Positions 26,964 through 54,600 of a DNA stretch of 64,000 bases are shown piece after piece (within the stretch, counting starts at the first letter, position 1; the number at the start of each line of letters is the position of its first letter). The translations under genes and the position numbers were made by a program. Source of the DNA: Centroberyx gerrardi (taxonomy: Eukaryota > Chordata > Actinopteri > Beryciformes > Berycidae). The notes under the pieces were generated by a model, which saw only the letters and a program-made list of their open reading frames with translations, did no database searches and was not told where the DNA came from. The stretch covers positions 11,558,354 to 11,622,353 of the forward strand of contig NC_136000.1 in the NCBI RefSeq assembly GCF_048128805.1, given 5' to 3'.

Positions 26964-29900
26964 CAGAATGAGTGTGAAGTTGGCAGGATGTCCAAGAGGA
27001 AGACATCATTGTTCTGGATGGGGGGTTCAGCTTGACTGAGGAACAGTAGGAGAGCGAAGGAGGTGGGAGGGGTTTTGTCAAAGCAGACTGATGAGGAAGT
27101 TCACTTTGGTGTGAACGTACCCTGGAGCTCATGGTTACATATTTATAACTGCATTGATTGTTGCTGTGCTGCAATGTCCTCATTCTTAGTTTGTTGATGC
27201 AGGGTTGTTGCTAGCTAGACCGTTAGCCCGTAACCTGTTCAGTGTATACAGCCGAGCGGAAGAGCCGTGATAGCACTTTCTGTCGTTTCCTGTATGCAGG
27301 TTTCAGCCACAAGCTTCCTTGCTTGATTTTGCATCTCTTGGCGTCAGGAAATGTGCTGACTTAGGTCTTAAATGCCCCGGGTGAGTGGTACCTGGAGGGA
27401 GGGTACGGTGCTGGTCGGTGGTTGGAGATCGTGTGTGTGCCAGTGTGTGTTGGTTTGACGTGGGGTCGTTCCCTTGGTGAAGGCCTTGGGGATGGCGGTG
27501 GCAGGGTAACCTGACCCACCGCGAAACAGCTGTAGCCACGCGGCGCTGATCCCTAGAGGGCCAGTGCAGATCAGATGATGGTCGAGTATGTGTGTATGTG
27601 TGTGTGTGAGAGCATACTCGTGAATGGATGTGTTTTTGTGAGAGACTGATATTCTACTTTCGAACACACACATAGCGACACACACACAGCAGTGTTTCAA
27701 ACCAAGCTGTAGACTTATACGTGTTTAAGTGTTTAGGTAAGGGCATTTTGCACACGGATTTTGCAGATACAAGCGTGAGTCCTGCCCGTGTGTGTGTGGT
27801 GGGCTCATGTTTAAGCGGCAGGCCAAGACAGCTGTCTGAAGGTTAATGTGTCACCTCTCTCCGGGGAGCAGCTGCTATGTCACAGGCACCACTCCCGTCT
27901 ATACATAGCCATGAATACAAACTCTTCCTCTTTCTCTACTGTATTGACACAAGAATTCAGGCACCGCCGGCCACTTCTGGCCCCTCGGATCATGCAGTTG
28001 CCCCAGACGACAAATGCTGCTGCTTGCAAATTTGGCTGCTTCCACTCCCTGACTCTCTCTCTCGCTCTCGCTCTCTCAGTCTGAATCTGGAAGTGTCTGG
28101 TGTTGCTGAAGCCATCGAGTCAGCTGGCTGGGAACCTGTTTGATTGAGTCATACAGTACCAATACTCACACCACATATCTGGGTCGTCATCCACACTATT
28201 AATGTCTGAACAGGTGAAGACTAAATCCTGCCTTTTTCCCGTCACACTTGGCACATAGGAGCTTGGCTGTTTTTTATTTGGAAGCAGACATACACACACA
28301 CACACACACTCATCTCCATCCAAACCAACATTATTTCAGCCAGCATAGCAGTGCATATTTGAGATGTTTTGTGGTAATTTGTTCGTAATTAAGAGCTTAC
28401 TGGTTACATAAAAAACATGTTAAGCCCATGTGTTGGGTTTTTAAATTGGCTGAATGTAGAAACCTCTACTACTTACCCTAACCCATGACTCAACACAATA
28501 GGTATTTCTAATTGGTGAATGAGAATGTAGACCGTTGTTCAAAGGCTAAAAATAAATGGCAGGTTCTTTCCCAATAATTATCACTTTTACATTAATTCTA
28601 AAAGCATTCTTTTTCAATTTCTCACCTCTCCCCTCTTTGAAAGAACAAGGACCATGACGGAAACAAGTCAGGCAGTTTTTCATTTTATTCTTTACATTCT
28701 TTTTTCTTCACATGCATACATGAGTTTTTAAATGTATCAAATAAAGGCCGACAGGAAAAGTCACTCACAAACATGGAGCTTACTTAGCCAAACCAATCTA
28801 TTGAATTGAGTCCCGTGGCAAAACACAGGATTTCTCTCAAGTAGCAGACAACTGTGTGTAGCAGGCCTGAAAAGGCTGTAAAGGCTACTGAATACTGTTT
28901 GTGTTTGCGGTTTGATATAGGAACTGATATGCTGATAACCCCGGCCTGCCACCTGCCCTTACTTAGATAAGCAGCCTGGCCTGTTGTTCCCTTTTAACAG
29001 CCGCGAAAGGCTATCAGGGCCTGCTTGGGCTGCTGGTGCGAGGATGAGCGGAGACAGAGAGGGTGGGGCTGGGGGGCAGCGGCTAATTGGAGCTCTCTCT
29101 GATGCTAATTCCCTGCGCACAAACGAAGGCCAGGTGACTTTACTCAGGCTCAGATCAGATGAGTCCATGCCTGGGCGATTATCTCCACAATGAGCAAAAC
29201 AGGAGCCTGTGATAACTGCACTGCCTTTTATCTGGACTAAATGAAGGGTTTAATACCAAAACGGATCCATTTTCGGGGAAAAAAAATCATTACCTGAAGT
29301 AAATTATTCAATAGCTCTAAAATATGCAGGATCCAGTCTGTAAAAATGTTATCATTTTGTCAACCAAGAATTCAAGTCACAAGACTGGGTGTCACTTTTT
29401 TCAATAAGTTATAAAAGATATTTTATTTTGAAGTGAAACGAGAACAGGATATGGCTGTTGCCCGCTGCCTGCCAGATAACATCAGACTCTATCTGCTTGA
29501 ATCTCTGCTGCCTACGCTAGAGGCAACTGGGTCTGTATGGCTGAGCTGTAACAATTCATGCTGGCCTTTGATCCCATTCATAAACTGTGTTATCATCTTA
29601 AGCGTTAAGTAGTGCTCTAGATGTGTCATTTTCATTCAAATGGTGTGTTGGATTTCAAAGTCACGTTCAGGATATTCATGACATGTTTGTGAAGGAAGAA
29701 AGTCTCTAAATTGGTTTCATGCTGTGCTTTTTGAAGATGATTTTTCTAATTAAGATAATTGGGGGTATACTGATATATTTAAGGCAAGCATGCAGGCAGA
29801 ATATCAGTAGCAAGAGTGAAAGGGGTGACAGCAATATACTTTCTGTGATAAAGATGAACTGGCTTTGATTAGAATTGTAGGATTTTTACCTATGCTCACC

Positions 29901-32900
29901 ATTCTTACACCTATACTTAAAGAGTCACATGGTGCATTGTCAAGTAGAGTGCAACTTCAGTCTTCACAACACAGATTCTCAATTTGTGGACTATGTTGTT
30001 TCACCCTCTTAAAGTTAATGTTTATTCTGATCCCCTTTAGCAGGCCCCAGGGTAACAGCTGTTCTTCCTGGGCTCCACAACGGTATCAGTATGGATATTA
30101 AACTGCAGCTACCTGCAATACAGAAGTTAGGGAACCTGGTCTCGAGGAGCAACCACCTGACTGCTGGCCGTTAATGGGTCACAGACAGAGCTTAGAGAGG
30201 AGCAGGCCTGCCACTCAAGCTGCCGTAACCATAGCAGCAGTGTTAATCAGCCAGTGTTGAATCTTATTGCCCGTGAGATCTGTGCGTCACTCGTCAGGCC
30301 TGGCCTCGTCCGGCCACGGGCTCTGGCAAAGGTGTCCACTGTTGTCACATTTCCACCCACCCATCAGCACCGGCCTGCCAGCTCCACTCAGCCCCACGGA
30401 CACAGGTGACAAGTGTGACAAGTGTGAAAGCAGGGTGAGGAAAGAATTTGTGGCAATGCGGAGGGAAAAGAGCAAGGCAGAGGTAAATGCGATAGACAGT
30501 GACTGTTTGTGTACCTGACCTCATTTAAGCCATATTTTGACATTCAGATTTTCAAACGGAGTTACTGTTGAAGTGACGCCTCACCTGCCCCAGTGTGGAG
30601 GAAGCATGCCTGGTTGTCATGCCGCTCAGCTCAGCTCCACGCAGAACCCACAGCCTCCTGTGTCTTTGGAAAAAGCCCACTTTTTACCGCGCACAATGCC
30701 GGCTTTATATAAGGCCCCCATAATGGAGCCAGCTCCTTCACTCATGTCCTCATTGTCTTGGCCAGGATGAGAGAAGGCTGCTCTTTAGAAAAGCAAGGCT
30801 GAGCTCACCCGTGAATCATGCCAACAGTCACGCTTGTTCTCTGTGCTCTCTCTTTCCCCTGGCTCTCTTGCTCACAGCGGAGCCAGAGACCAGGGGAGAA
30901 GTATTTCCAAGGCCCCCTTTCTCCAAATGGTGACGTAGGGGTTTTACTGAACCCTGCGGGGGGTCATGGGGAGGTTGTGACCTTCCTCTTCCTGTTTTTG
31001 TGGGTGGCCCAGACAGAGGTGGCCCTGTGGCAGTGATGCCGGCTGTGGCGTGATTGGTTCACCTACCAGAAGTGGGACAGTCCCAGAGGCTGTGGTTCCC
31101 GCGGTGCTGGGTGGCTAGTGGAGCGCTCGCCTGGCATTGCAGCGGGGGTTGTTTCCTCGCACCGGGACCTTTGCCCTCACCCTTTTAGTAGCCCACTGTT
31201 CATCATTAGCACAGCTAGTGTCCGCTCAGGGCTACAGAAGAGAAAGGACAGAGCCTACATGACGCATGTGGCTACTGGCATCACAGCAGCATCTTCAACC
31301 CCCCTCTCTCTCTCCTGCCTCCCCCATATACTCTCCCCACTATCTGCTGCTTACTGTACTTGCCAAGAAAACTGATGTGGAAAATGCAATTTAGCATACA
31401 GCTGGAGACATCAGAGTTTGTCCATGAGGCAAAAGTTGCGATGGGTACTGATGGCTGGTTTAGGGGATGGAAATTGGGTGGGGGTAGGGGTGTGGGGGAC
31501 AGCGATAGTGGAGGGGGTTGGGGTTGCTATAGGGTGTTAGATGAAGGGAGACAGAAAATCAGCATGCATGCAGTCTCCTGCCGCGCTCTGCATTTTCGAC
31601 ATGGAAAAAGCAGCGGGGTTGCCGTGGCAACAAATCCCGAATCAGCGCGCCTCGGACCCCTCCGCCTCCCCCTGGCCGTCTCCCAGTGGATCTGGAGCTC
31701 AGACCTCAGACCGGCCTACTTAGGGAAGCGGGGATAAGGCTAGGAACAGGGATCATATCCAAAGCGCCGCACTCGATCCCACAGCAAGAACATCGGCCAG
31801 GGGATGGAGCAGACGAGTGCAGACACCCCCCCTCCTTTCTACTGCTGCCATCAACTTTCCATGAAACACTCACTGAGTCACTGAGTGAGTTTGTATGTAC
31901 AGAGTATACTGGATACTAGGTCATAACCTGGTTAAAGGCATATTTGTGATGATATGTTTATACGCATCTATATATCCCCATCACACATACCTAAACAAAC
32001 AGAATATTATGAATATTACCATGAAAACCGAACTGAGACAGACTGCAAAAACCAACAGTGAATGCATGTCAGCTTATCCCCGGTATCATAATTGGGTTTC
32101 TGATAATCCAGATATGAGCTTATCCCAGGTATTGTAAATGAGATATGGTGTTTACATTTACCATCTCTCAAACAGAATACTAGAGTATCCAGAATAATAT
32201 CAGAATGTTAATGTGCATGTAAACACACAGATTTATTTTGCTGGCCATGCTAGAGGCCGCAGCAGGAGTGTGGGAAACATGGTGAGCTGTTCCGGAGATG
32301 ACATCCCGCTCGCCCATACTGGAGTTGATGTGTCTTGGCGGAACTGACTGACGTATAGCTGTTATGACAGCTGAGTTATGACATTCTGCCTCATCCCGGT
32401 TCCTGGAGTAATTAGATTGATTGTTGTTCGACTGAAGCACAACAATGCTGAAATGCAATGGACAGGAAAGGAATAGGAATATACGATTAATGCTTCACCA
32501 GGCAAGATTTTGTCTTATCAGCCTAAATCACAAAGTGGGACTGCCACCTCCCCTACTTGAGAAACCCCTTACATTTGTCATATTTGCCCAAATTAAATTC
32601 CGGTGTTGGGTATGTACATTTCTCTACCCACAGGAGGTGACGAATCAAAACTCAAGAGCGCAACACAAACGGTTTCCTGAACAGCAGCGTACAAGCGCTC
32701 CATCCAAAGACTCGCCAGTGTTAGATCTTTTGTCTCTCTCATCCCTTTGGTATCCTTTGGTATAATGCGATTTCAGACCAGCTGGGTTGGTAAACATGAG
32801 CATGCTGTGTGGGGTTTACTGACGTCACGTTACATGATTTGTTGGTACTGAAGTTCACATATTTCAAACTGCTACCTCTCCCTAACATTTGGAGCTGCCA

Positions 32901-34206
32901 GCGTGTGAAGTTGCCTAGCGTACGGTCCAAAACTGGCATAATATTTCTTTTTCCTATTGTCCCAGTTTGCTGTGGCCTTACGAGGCGGCTGACTGGCGTA
33001 TCTGGATGGAGTTCAGGTTATGAGTGATGTTTGGAAGACAAAAGGCTGTCGGTAGAGTATGGTTGACAGGCAGCGGGCCCTCGGGGGTTCTGCTACTCAT
33101 GTGGTTTCATGTCTGGCCTTACTCATCAGCGTCACACACAGACAGACACATGTCCAGATCTGCACTAGTAGTGGAGTAATATCTCCATTGAGGTCACAGG
33201 CAGGGAGAGGCTGCTTGTAATCTGGTCTTCCCAAACATTCCCAAATGTCATGCACTCCTTCCTCTCACGTCTCATTTTTCCTTTTCTTTTTCATTGTCTC
33301 ACACACACAAATCCTTTCTCTCATTCTCTCACACACTCACTTTCTCTCTCTCTCACTCTCTCACACACATAGTAAATGCGGATGGAATGTGTGATGTGAA
33401 CTAGATGTGGCCTACGCTAGTCCCGCTCCATTCAGCAGCAAATCCCCTGGTTTAGGATTTGCTTTTACAGTCCGGTGTGCCAGGGACTGTACTCCAAACT
33501 CGCCCATAGGAATCTCTCACCAACTCGTCATGTTTTCCCAGGGGTGGAATGTAAAGTAATGGGCCTGTATTAGCTGAGTCATAATTAGCACCGGAGTGTT
33601 GATTGGTCCTTGTCATTGTTCGCCAGTCGGATACCTTGTGATCTAACCATACTTTTGACTCTTGATGTGGGATTAGGACACATGGCTGGAGGCGGATGAG
33701 GCATATTCTTTACTCATTTTTCCACTGAAAGTGATTTACATTACAGATTTGTTCAGGGACAAGTCACGGCCCGCATCAACCTCACATGTGACAGTTTTCA
33801 GATAGTGGGAATATTCTTCGACATGTAATTGTGTAAGACAGTGGTTCTCAACCTTTTTGACTCGTGATCCTTTAAAATTCAACCAAAGAATGATTTTTCC
33901 ATTTTCAGGTTGTTTCATTTGATTCATTATCAGAGGAGGCATAGAGGCTGAAAACTTTTCTATATTTCACAAGAAAGAAAGCAAAAATTAGAGAAAAATC
34001 AGAAGAAATAGACATTCCTAAGTCATAAATCATCTAGTGACACCCCCCCCCCCCCCCCCAAATTATCTCATGACCCCGTGGGTGGTCCTGACCTCCGGGT
34101 TGAGAACCACTGGTGTAAGACACGTGTTAAACTATGAACTCTGTCTATCTGTGTGTGCTTGTATTCAGTGGCCTGTCTTCACTAGTGTCTTTTTGTCCAC
34201 CCCCAG
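26119..34206 (+). other. cdk17: cdk17 intron 1 (about 8 kb, if the leader exon is right)
   Basis: It holds (GT)n at 26926-26963, CT-rich DNA near 28050-28080, a short (AC)n at 28292-28308, a (CA)/(CT) stretch at 33298-33370, possible regulatory segments at about 28930-29220, and the hAT-type element at 33839-34112. No coding exon was recognised. Weak repeat character (paired tgcatgtaaac/ttatcccaggta motifs) is visible at about 31918-32230. Confidence 0.5.
33839..34112. mobile_element. hAT-type miniature transposon with perfect 8-bp target duplication
   Basis: The 274-bp element starts CAGTGGTTCTCAACC (33839-33853) and ends with its exact complement GGTTGAGAACCACTG (34098-34112). It is flanked by identical 8-base copies gtgtaaga at 33831-33838 and 34113-34120. 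An 8-bp duplication and CAGTGGTTCTCAACC-type ends are hallmarks of the hAT (Charlie-like) superfamily. The interior is A-rich with a run of 17-18 C and codes for nothing. It ends 94 bases before the first coding exon of cdk17. Confidence 0.93.
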
Positions 34207-34228
34207 GCCTCCCCTTCCCGAGAGCTCC

Positions 34229-49557
<15,329 letters not shown>

Positions 49558-50895
49558 GATCTCTGAACTGTTTTTTATTTGAGAAGGATCTCCTAGCTGT
49601 ACAGTCTCGCAGATGGATCAGTCCCTGAGATGGATGTTGGCGCGGGGTGCGACGACCTCCCCCGCCCCCCCACTCCCACTCCCCCCCCCACTCCCGGACC
49701 CGCCTGGGGTGCTTCTCCACAGCGAGACCCCCAGAGGTTCGGCGTGAAACCTGGCCCACAAGAGACATTTATATACATTTATATTTATTGGGAAGAGAAT
49801 TTGCTGCTAAATCCAACTACTGTCTAGAATTCTAACTGGCTCAGTCACTTTAATGAAAACATGCAATGTGTATAGATTTTTAATTATTTTTTTTGAAGTG
49901 GTGGTGTTCTTAGTGGTTATTTTTTTTGTCATTCTTTCCATTTTCATACATAAAAAAAGAAAAAAACCTCCACCTCAAAGCTCCTTAGTGTGTGTGGGTG
50001 TGTAAGGCAGACAGACAAACAGAGGGATGTGTCTGTAGCCGCTCTGAAGTCTGGGTTTCTGTTTCTGTTGCTGTGGTGCTGTTCTCAGCCATACCCATAA
50101 TTCGTGACCATTTGACTTTTTGAAGGGTTTCGAGGCCAGTTCTGATATAAACGAACGGTGATCATGTTATCCTAACTGGAGCTGGAGGCAAATACGGGAG
50201 CAGTACGTTCCGAGCTTGGCGAAAAAACGGTTCACATTCTCGTCAGCCGCTACTTAAAAGATGCTGGCATATCATTCCAGGATGCTGTGGTCTCTTGTCA
50301 CGACCGATGAACAAACCCAGGAGACGAAAGGCGATGTAGAATCACTGATATGGGCATTACAGGAATCACGCACGACTCCTAAAATCTTCAGAACGCTTCA
50401 AGATGTAACTACAGCGAACGGCCTCCTCTTCCTCGTTCCTTTCCACTCCGACCTCGCGCGTTGACCCCTCCGGTCTGTGTCACAGAGGAGAGGCGCGAGG
50501 CGGGTTCCCGGCGTCGGGACTGGCGGTGCTGCCGGTGTGCATTACAGTTGTGTTCTCTCCTCTCTGCCATTCCCATCTCCACCGACTGTAAAAACGGTTC
50601 CTTGTTTGGATTGCTTCCATCATGGTGTTGCATGCCTGCTCTGTTGTACGGGGAAAGCACACAGCCACTGAACTCCTATACAGGGAGCACTAGCTCTAGT
50701 CCTGCCCCTAGTGAAAACCATACTGAGTCACAGTCTATTTAACAGTGTTACAAGAGATGTTTTGTATGATATACTTTAACTTTATTTGTGGATAATTGTT
50801 ATTGGTGTGGGATTCCGTTGCAGATGCCCTCCCATATTTGAGCTTGATATTTTTTTTTTTCCAGAGAAAAGAAAATTAAATCATAAGTTTAAACA
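49558..50895 (+). other. cdk17: cdk17 3' untranslated region with ATTAAA signal
   Basis: From the TAG at 49555-49557 to an ATTAAA at 50875-50880. It includes a C/CCCACT-rich stretch at 49650-49695. The open frames across it (for example 49630-49827) are low-complexity artefacts. The end near 50895 is inferred. Confidence 0.5.
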
Positions 50896-50999
50896 AAAAT
50901 CATGTGACCTGGTTTTGATTTCTCTCCTAATGTACTGACACACACATTCTTGTTGAACTTGTGTTCATACCAAAGCCACTGGGTTCAAGCATTCAATGC

Positions 51000-51682
51000 T
51001 TCGTTTATTGAAAATAACAAGACATTCTTCACCAATACAAAATTATACAGAATACATACTGTATATCAAGTCCAGTATAAAAAGAGAACATTACAAGAGT
51101 TACAAAGGTTTTCCATTGATTTGAAATCTCGTCTTCATAAAAAGATTTTTTTTTTTTTTTTTGAAAAGAGGAAAATAGGACAACAAGGCACAGCCGGTAC
51201 TATCTGAGAAGCACAGTGCATACAATACGTACAATACCACACAAGCGAAACAACCAGTTTCACATTGTGATGACCATTGTGGGGGAAAAAAAAAGACAAA
51301 AGATATTTTTACAAGATTAAAACAACCAAGCTCTCTGCTTGGGTCGAGCGGCTGGCTAGTCTTTTGCAGCTAGCTACACTTCACTGCTGTCCAGCATGGA
51401 CAGGGTCATGTGGAAATGTGCTGTACTTTATCACGAAGAGCCAGACATCTCACAGACATCGTGGCATATGGCTTTTACCAAGTGCTTTCAACTACTGGAA
51501 TTTGAAGCAACTTAAGTGCAAAACAAAGTGAGGTCACATACTGTCTCATAGGACTTTACATTTTAAGCGAATTTTGACAAGACGAACAAGAGATTGCTGC
51601 TGCTGCTGCTGCTGCTGCTGATGACAATGAGAATCTTTCAACAAGAGATGGATGAAGATGGGAGGTTTCACAGCCCCCTGGA
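51000..51682 (-). other. elk3: elk3 3' untranslated region with AATAAA and (CAG)n
   Basis: On the minus strand it follows the TGA at 51685-51683 and runs to an AATAAA (plus-strand TTTATT at 51004-51009). It contains an 8-unit CAG repeat in the transcript sense (plus-strand ctgctg at 51598-51621) and an A run in the transcript (plus-strand T run at 51147-51163). Confidence 0.55.
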
Positions 51683-54600
51683 TCAGGATTTGTGAGTGGT
51701 GGGGGACAGGAGCAGGGAGGAGGGAGTTCCTTCCAGGTTTGGCAGGGGGACAGGCATGTGTCCGTTGATTAGGCTGGGGAACTGTGGAGGAAGAGAAAGG
51801 GACTGAGAGTTAGCGGGGAGGGGAGGGAGGCTCGGTGAAAGCTCCTTTCCGGTGAGGAACTGCAGCATTGTCACTGCTCTGGTTTCCTGTTGTTTTATAC
51901 ATTGTGCCTCTTCCTTTCTCTCTGTCCTCTCTGCCTCCACAACAGAAGGAGAAGTCAACGTTATTTGTGCACAAAGAACCCAGTGAGGTCTGTATGCCTG
52001 TCACGGGGGGTGTGGTGTGCGTGTGTGTGAGTACTGTGGTGTGTGTTTTGCGTGTGTGTGCTTCACAAATGAGGAGCAGCTCTCAAACCAGTCCACCCTG
52101 TTCAGACTGGCTCCCCTGGGCTCAAACAGGAAGTATTCGCAGGATTTCCTCTCCCTCTCATGAGCGCTGAAACAGGACACCTCTGCTGGAGCAGCTCAGA
52201 GTCTCGACTAGTTTAACAACCGTTGGTATCTGCTGTATCGCAGATCCCAAAACCATCTTGTTTTCTGTTTGATGTATTATTTTGTCAAGTAAATGCCCTA
52301 TTGGCCATAAATCAAAAGACAAAATCTTAGGTAATTCATGTGAAGATTAAAACTCTTTCACCATTCGAGTGGAACAATCATTGCTCTGCATGACATGGTG
52401 TCATTTGTTAAGGCCATGATAGAGAGGCAATGTTAAAGGACATTGTCTATATCAGGTATGAGAATGGGACAAAATCAATTTATATAACATCGCTGGAATA
52501 TAAAGAACAGGACCTGTCACTGAAAAAGACTTCATGGTCTTAATTGTTTTAAAATTTGCTCATCCACATCTCTTCAAAACCTCACCTGTGTCATGATCTT
52601 TAGTCACCTGATTCTAAATACCAAAGGGAAGAACAGGGGTTTTCCAGCTGCAGTCATTTCACCTGAGCAGTCTTTCTCAAAACTTCCTCCTATTGGCTTT
52701 CAAAAGCTATGAGTAAAACAAACAACCATTAATAGTTCTATCATCACAACCCTCCCTTCTTGTCTCGTCGCTATTTTTGTCCCTCTCTTCCTCTTTGCCT
52801 CTACACCTCTTGTTTCTGTGAGTGTGTCTCACCTGGAAGAGGGAGCTGTGGCCCTGCAGCCGGGCGGGGCTGAGCGGGGCGACGGGACTCAGGCTGCTCC
52901 AGAAGTGGATGCCTGACAACAGCGGACTGTGGGCCAGCAGCAAACCAGAGGGAGTCTGGGAGGGAGAAACGGAGAGGAAGAAAAGGGGGGAGGGAGAGGA
53001 AGACAGAGATGAAGGCATCATATAAATAAGAAGAGAAACTGCAAGACCCACTGGTTGGAGAGCGTTTCTCGGAGGCCTTTCGTAATGCGAAACATGCAGA
53101 AATCTTAAATGGGACGTTTATTGGCGTTAGGAACAACAAACTGAAGGAGCAGGGAGGAAGTCTGTGGTTTCTCCCCTGAATACAGGGGGTGATGTGGGGT
53201 GGGGAGGAGGAGGAAGAGGAGGAGGGGAGGATGGCGGGGGTTGTTGTTGATTGGGGAGGGGAGGGGGGGCTCCTCGAGCACCGTGGGCCTTGGAACGCCA
53301 ACTAGAGAGAAACATATGAAATCAATTTCTCCCTCTCTCCCCTGGTCTTCCCTCCCCCCCTTCCCCGTTTCCCCTGTGTCACCTCAGAGAAGTGAGCCAG
53401 TGTTGCAGAGGGACCCAGCCCTGCTCTCATTATTAATGGAATTATTGGAGCATATGGCATCACTTAGGGCCTCTTCCCCCTCTCATAGGCTGGACTAGCA
53501 GAAGATTTCTGTAAATCTCTTGTTTTCCTCTGATCTCACTTTTGCGCCCTTATAAACAGACAGTGTGAGTGCAGCCTTGCTGCTGCGCTGCCTATCTCAC
53601 TGTTTGGACAAAGCTCTGATGTGGCAGAGGAGCTTTTCTCTGTAACACTTCCAATGTAAATACAATATTGACTGAAATAGATGATTAAAAATCAGTTGAT
53701 GCTTATGGCACAGGCTTTGGGGTTATGGCAAAGATCAAACCAAACCAAAATTTCATAGCTGAATGAACTTGGATCCGACTTTGTCGCAGAGTTTACTCTA
53801 AAATTGTACTGTAGAAGCCGAGGGGCCCATCTTCCATCAGCCATATCATTTAAGACTGTCTGTACTGCCAACAGAGGTAAAACATCAGTCATTACAACTA
53901 CTACAGTTACTGCACTTTTTTTTGTCTGTGATGCAACCTTTTGAAGATTTTTAAATCTCTGTATTTTTACTTCTACATGAGCAATTTTTAAAGCTTTGAC
54001 TCAAAATTGAGTATTTTTTCAGACATATGAACACTTAATACAATAAGACCTGTTATTTACAGTAAAATACAGTAATTCTGGCCTTTACCTCCCAAAATTG
54101 ATACTAGTTTGTTGATATAATTAGAAAACGGATCATCCCCAAACCTAAGACAGATGATGACCCATTAAATTAATTTCAAAAACAGGCAAATTTGGACTAT
54201 GCACCAATTGTTGATGATTTTGTTCTCCAAGAAACTCAGAAAGTACCTGAGCACCTTTTTACTGAACACTACACTTTTACCTCTTTTACCTCTCTTATTC
54301 AGACTTGAGGAAAATTTAGCTCAAGTAACAGCACTGCTACTTAAATAAATATATCAGTAGTCTTTCCACCAATGCATGCCAGGCTGTGTCAGATGTTGCC
54401 GGGCCTGAGGCGCTGCCTTGCTGCTCTAAGAGTGCTTTGGGGACACTGACATCATGTTCTGGACAGATCCCATCATCTCCCCATGGCCAGCCAGACCACA
54501 GACGGAAACAGATAGCATCACAGAATTATTCTCCATCTGAGATTTGATTATTATTGCTCACTATACTTCAGCTGCGCCTGGCACAGAGTGACATAATCTG

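Noticed and set aside
31918-32230. MITE with tgcatgtaaac ends
   Set aside because: Motifs such as ttatcccaggta and gcatgtaaac recall a fish repeat family, but no matched ends or target duplication could be demonstrated.
49630-49827. Proline-rich small protein in two frames
   Set aside because: It is a C-rich low-complexity stretch of the cdk17 3' UTR.
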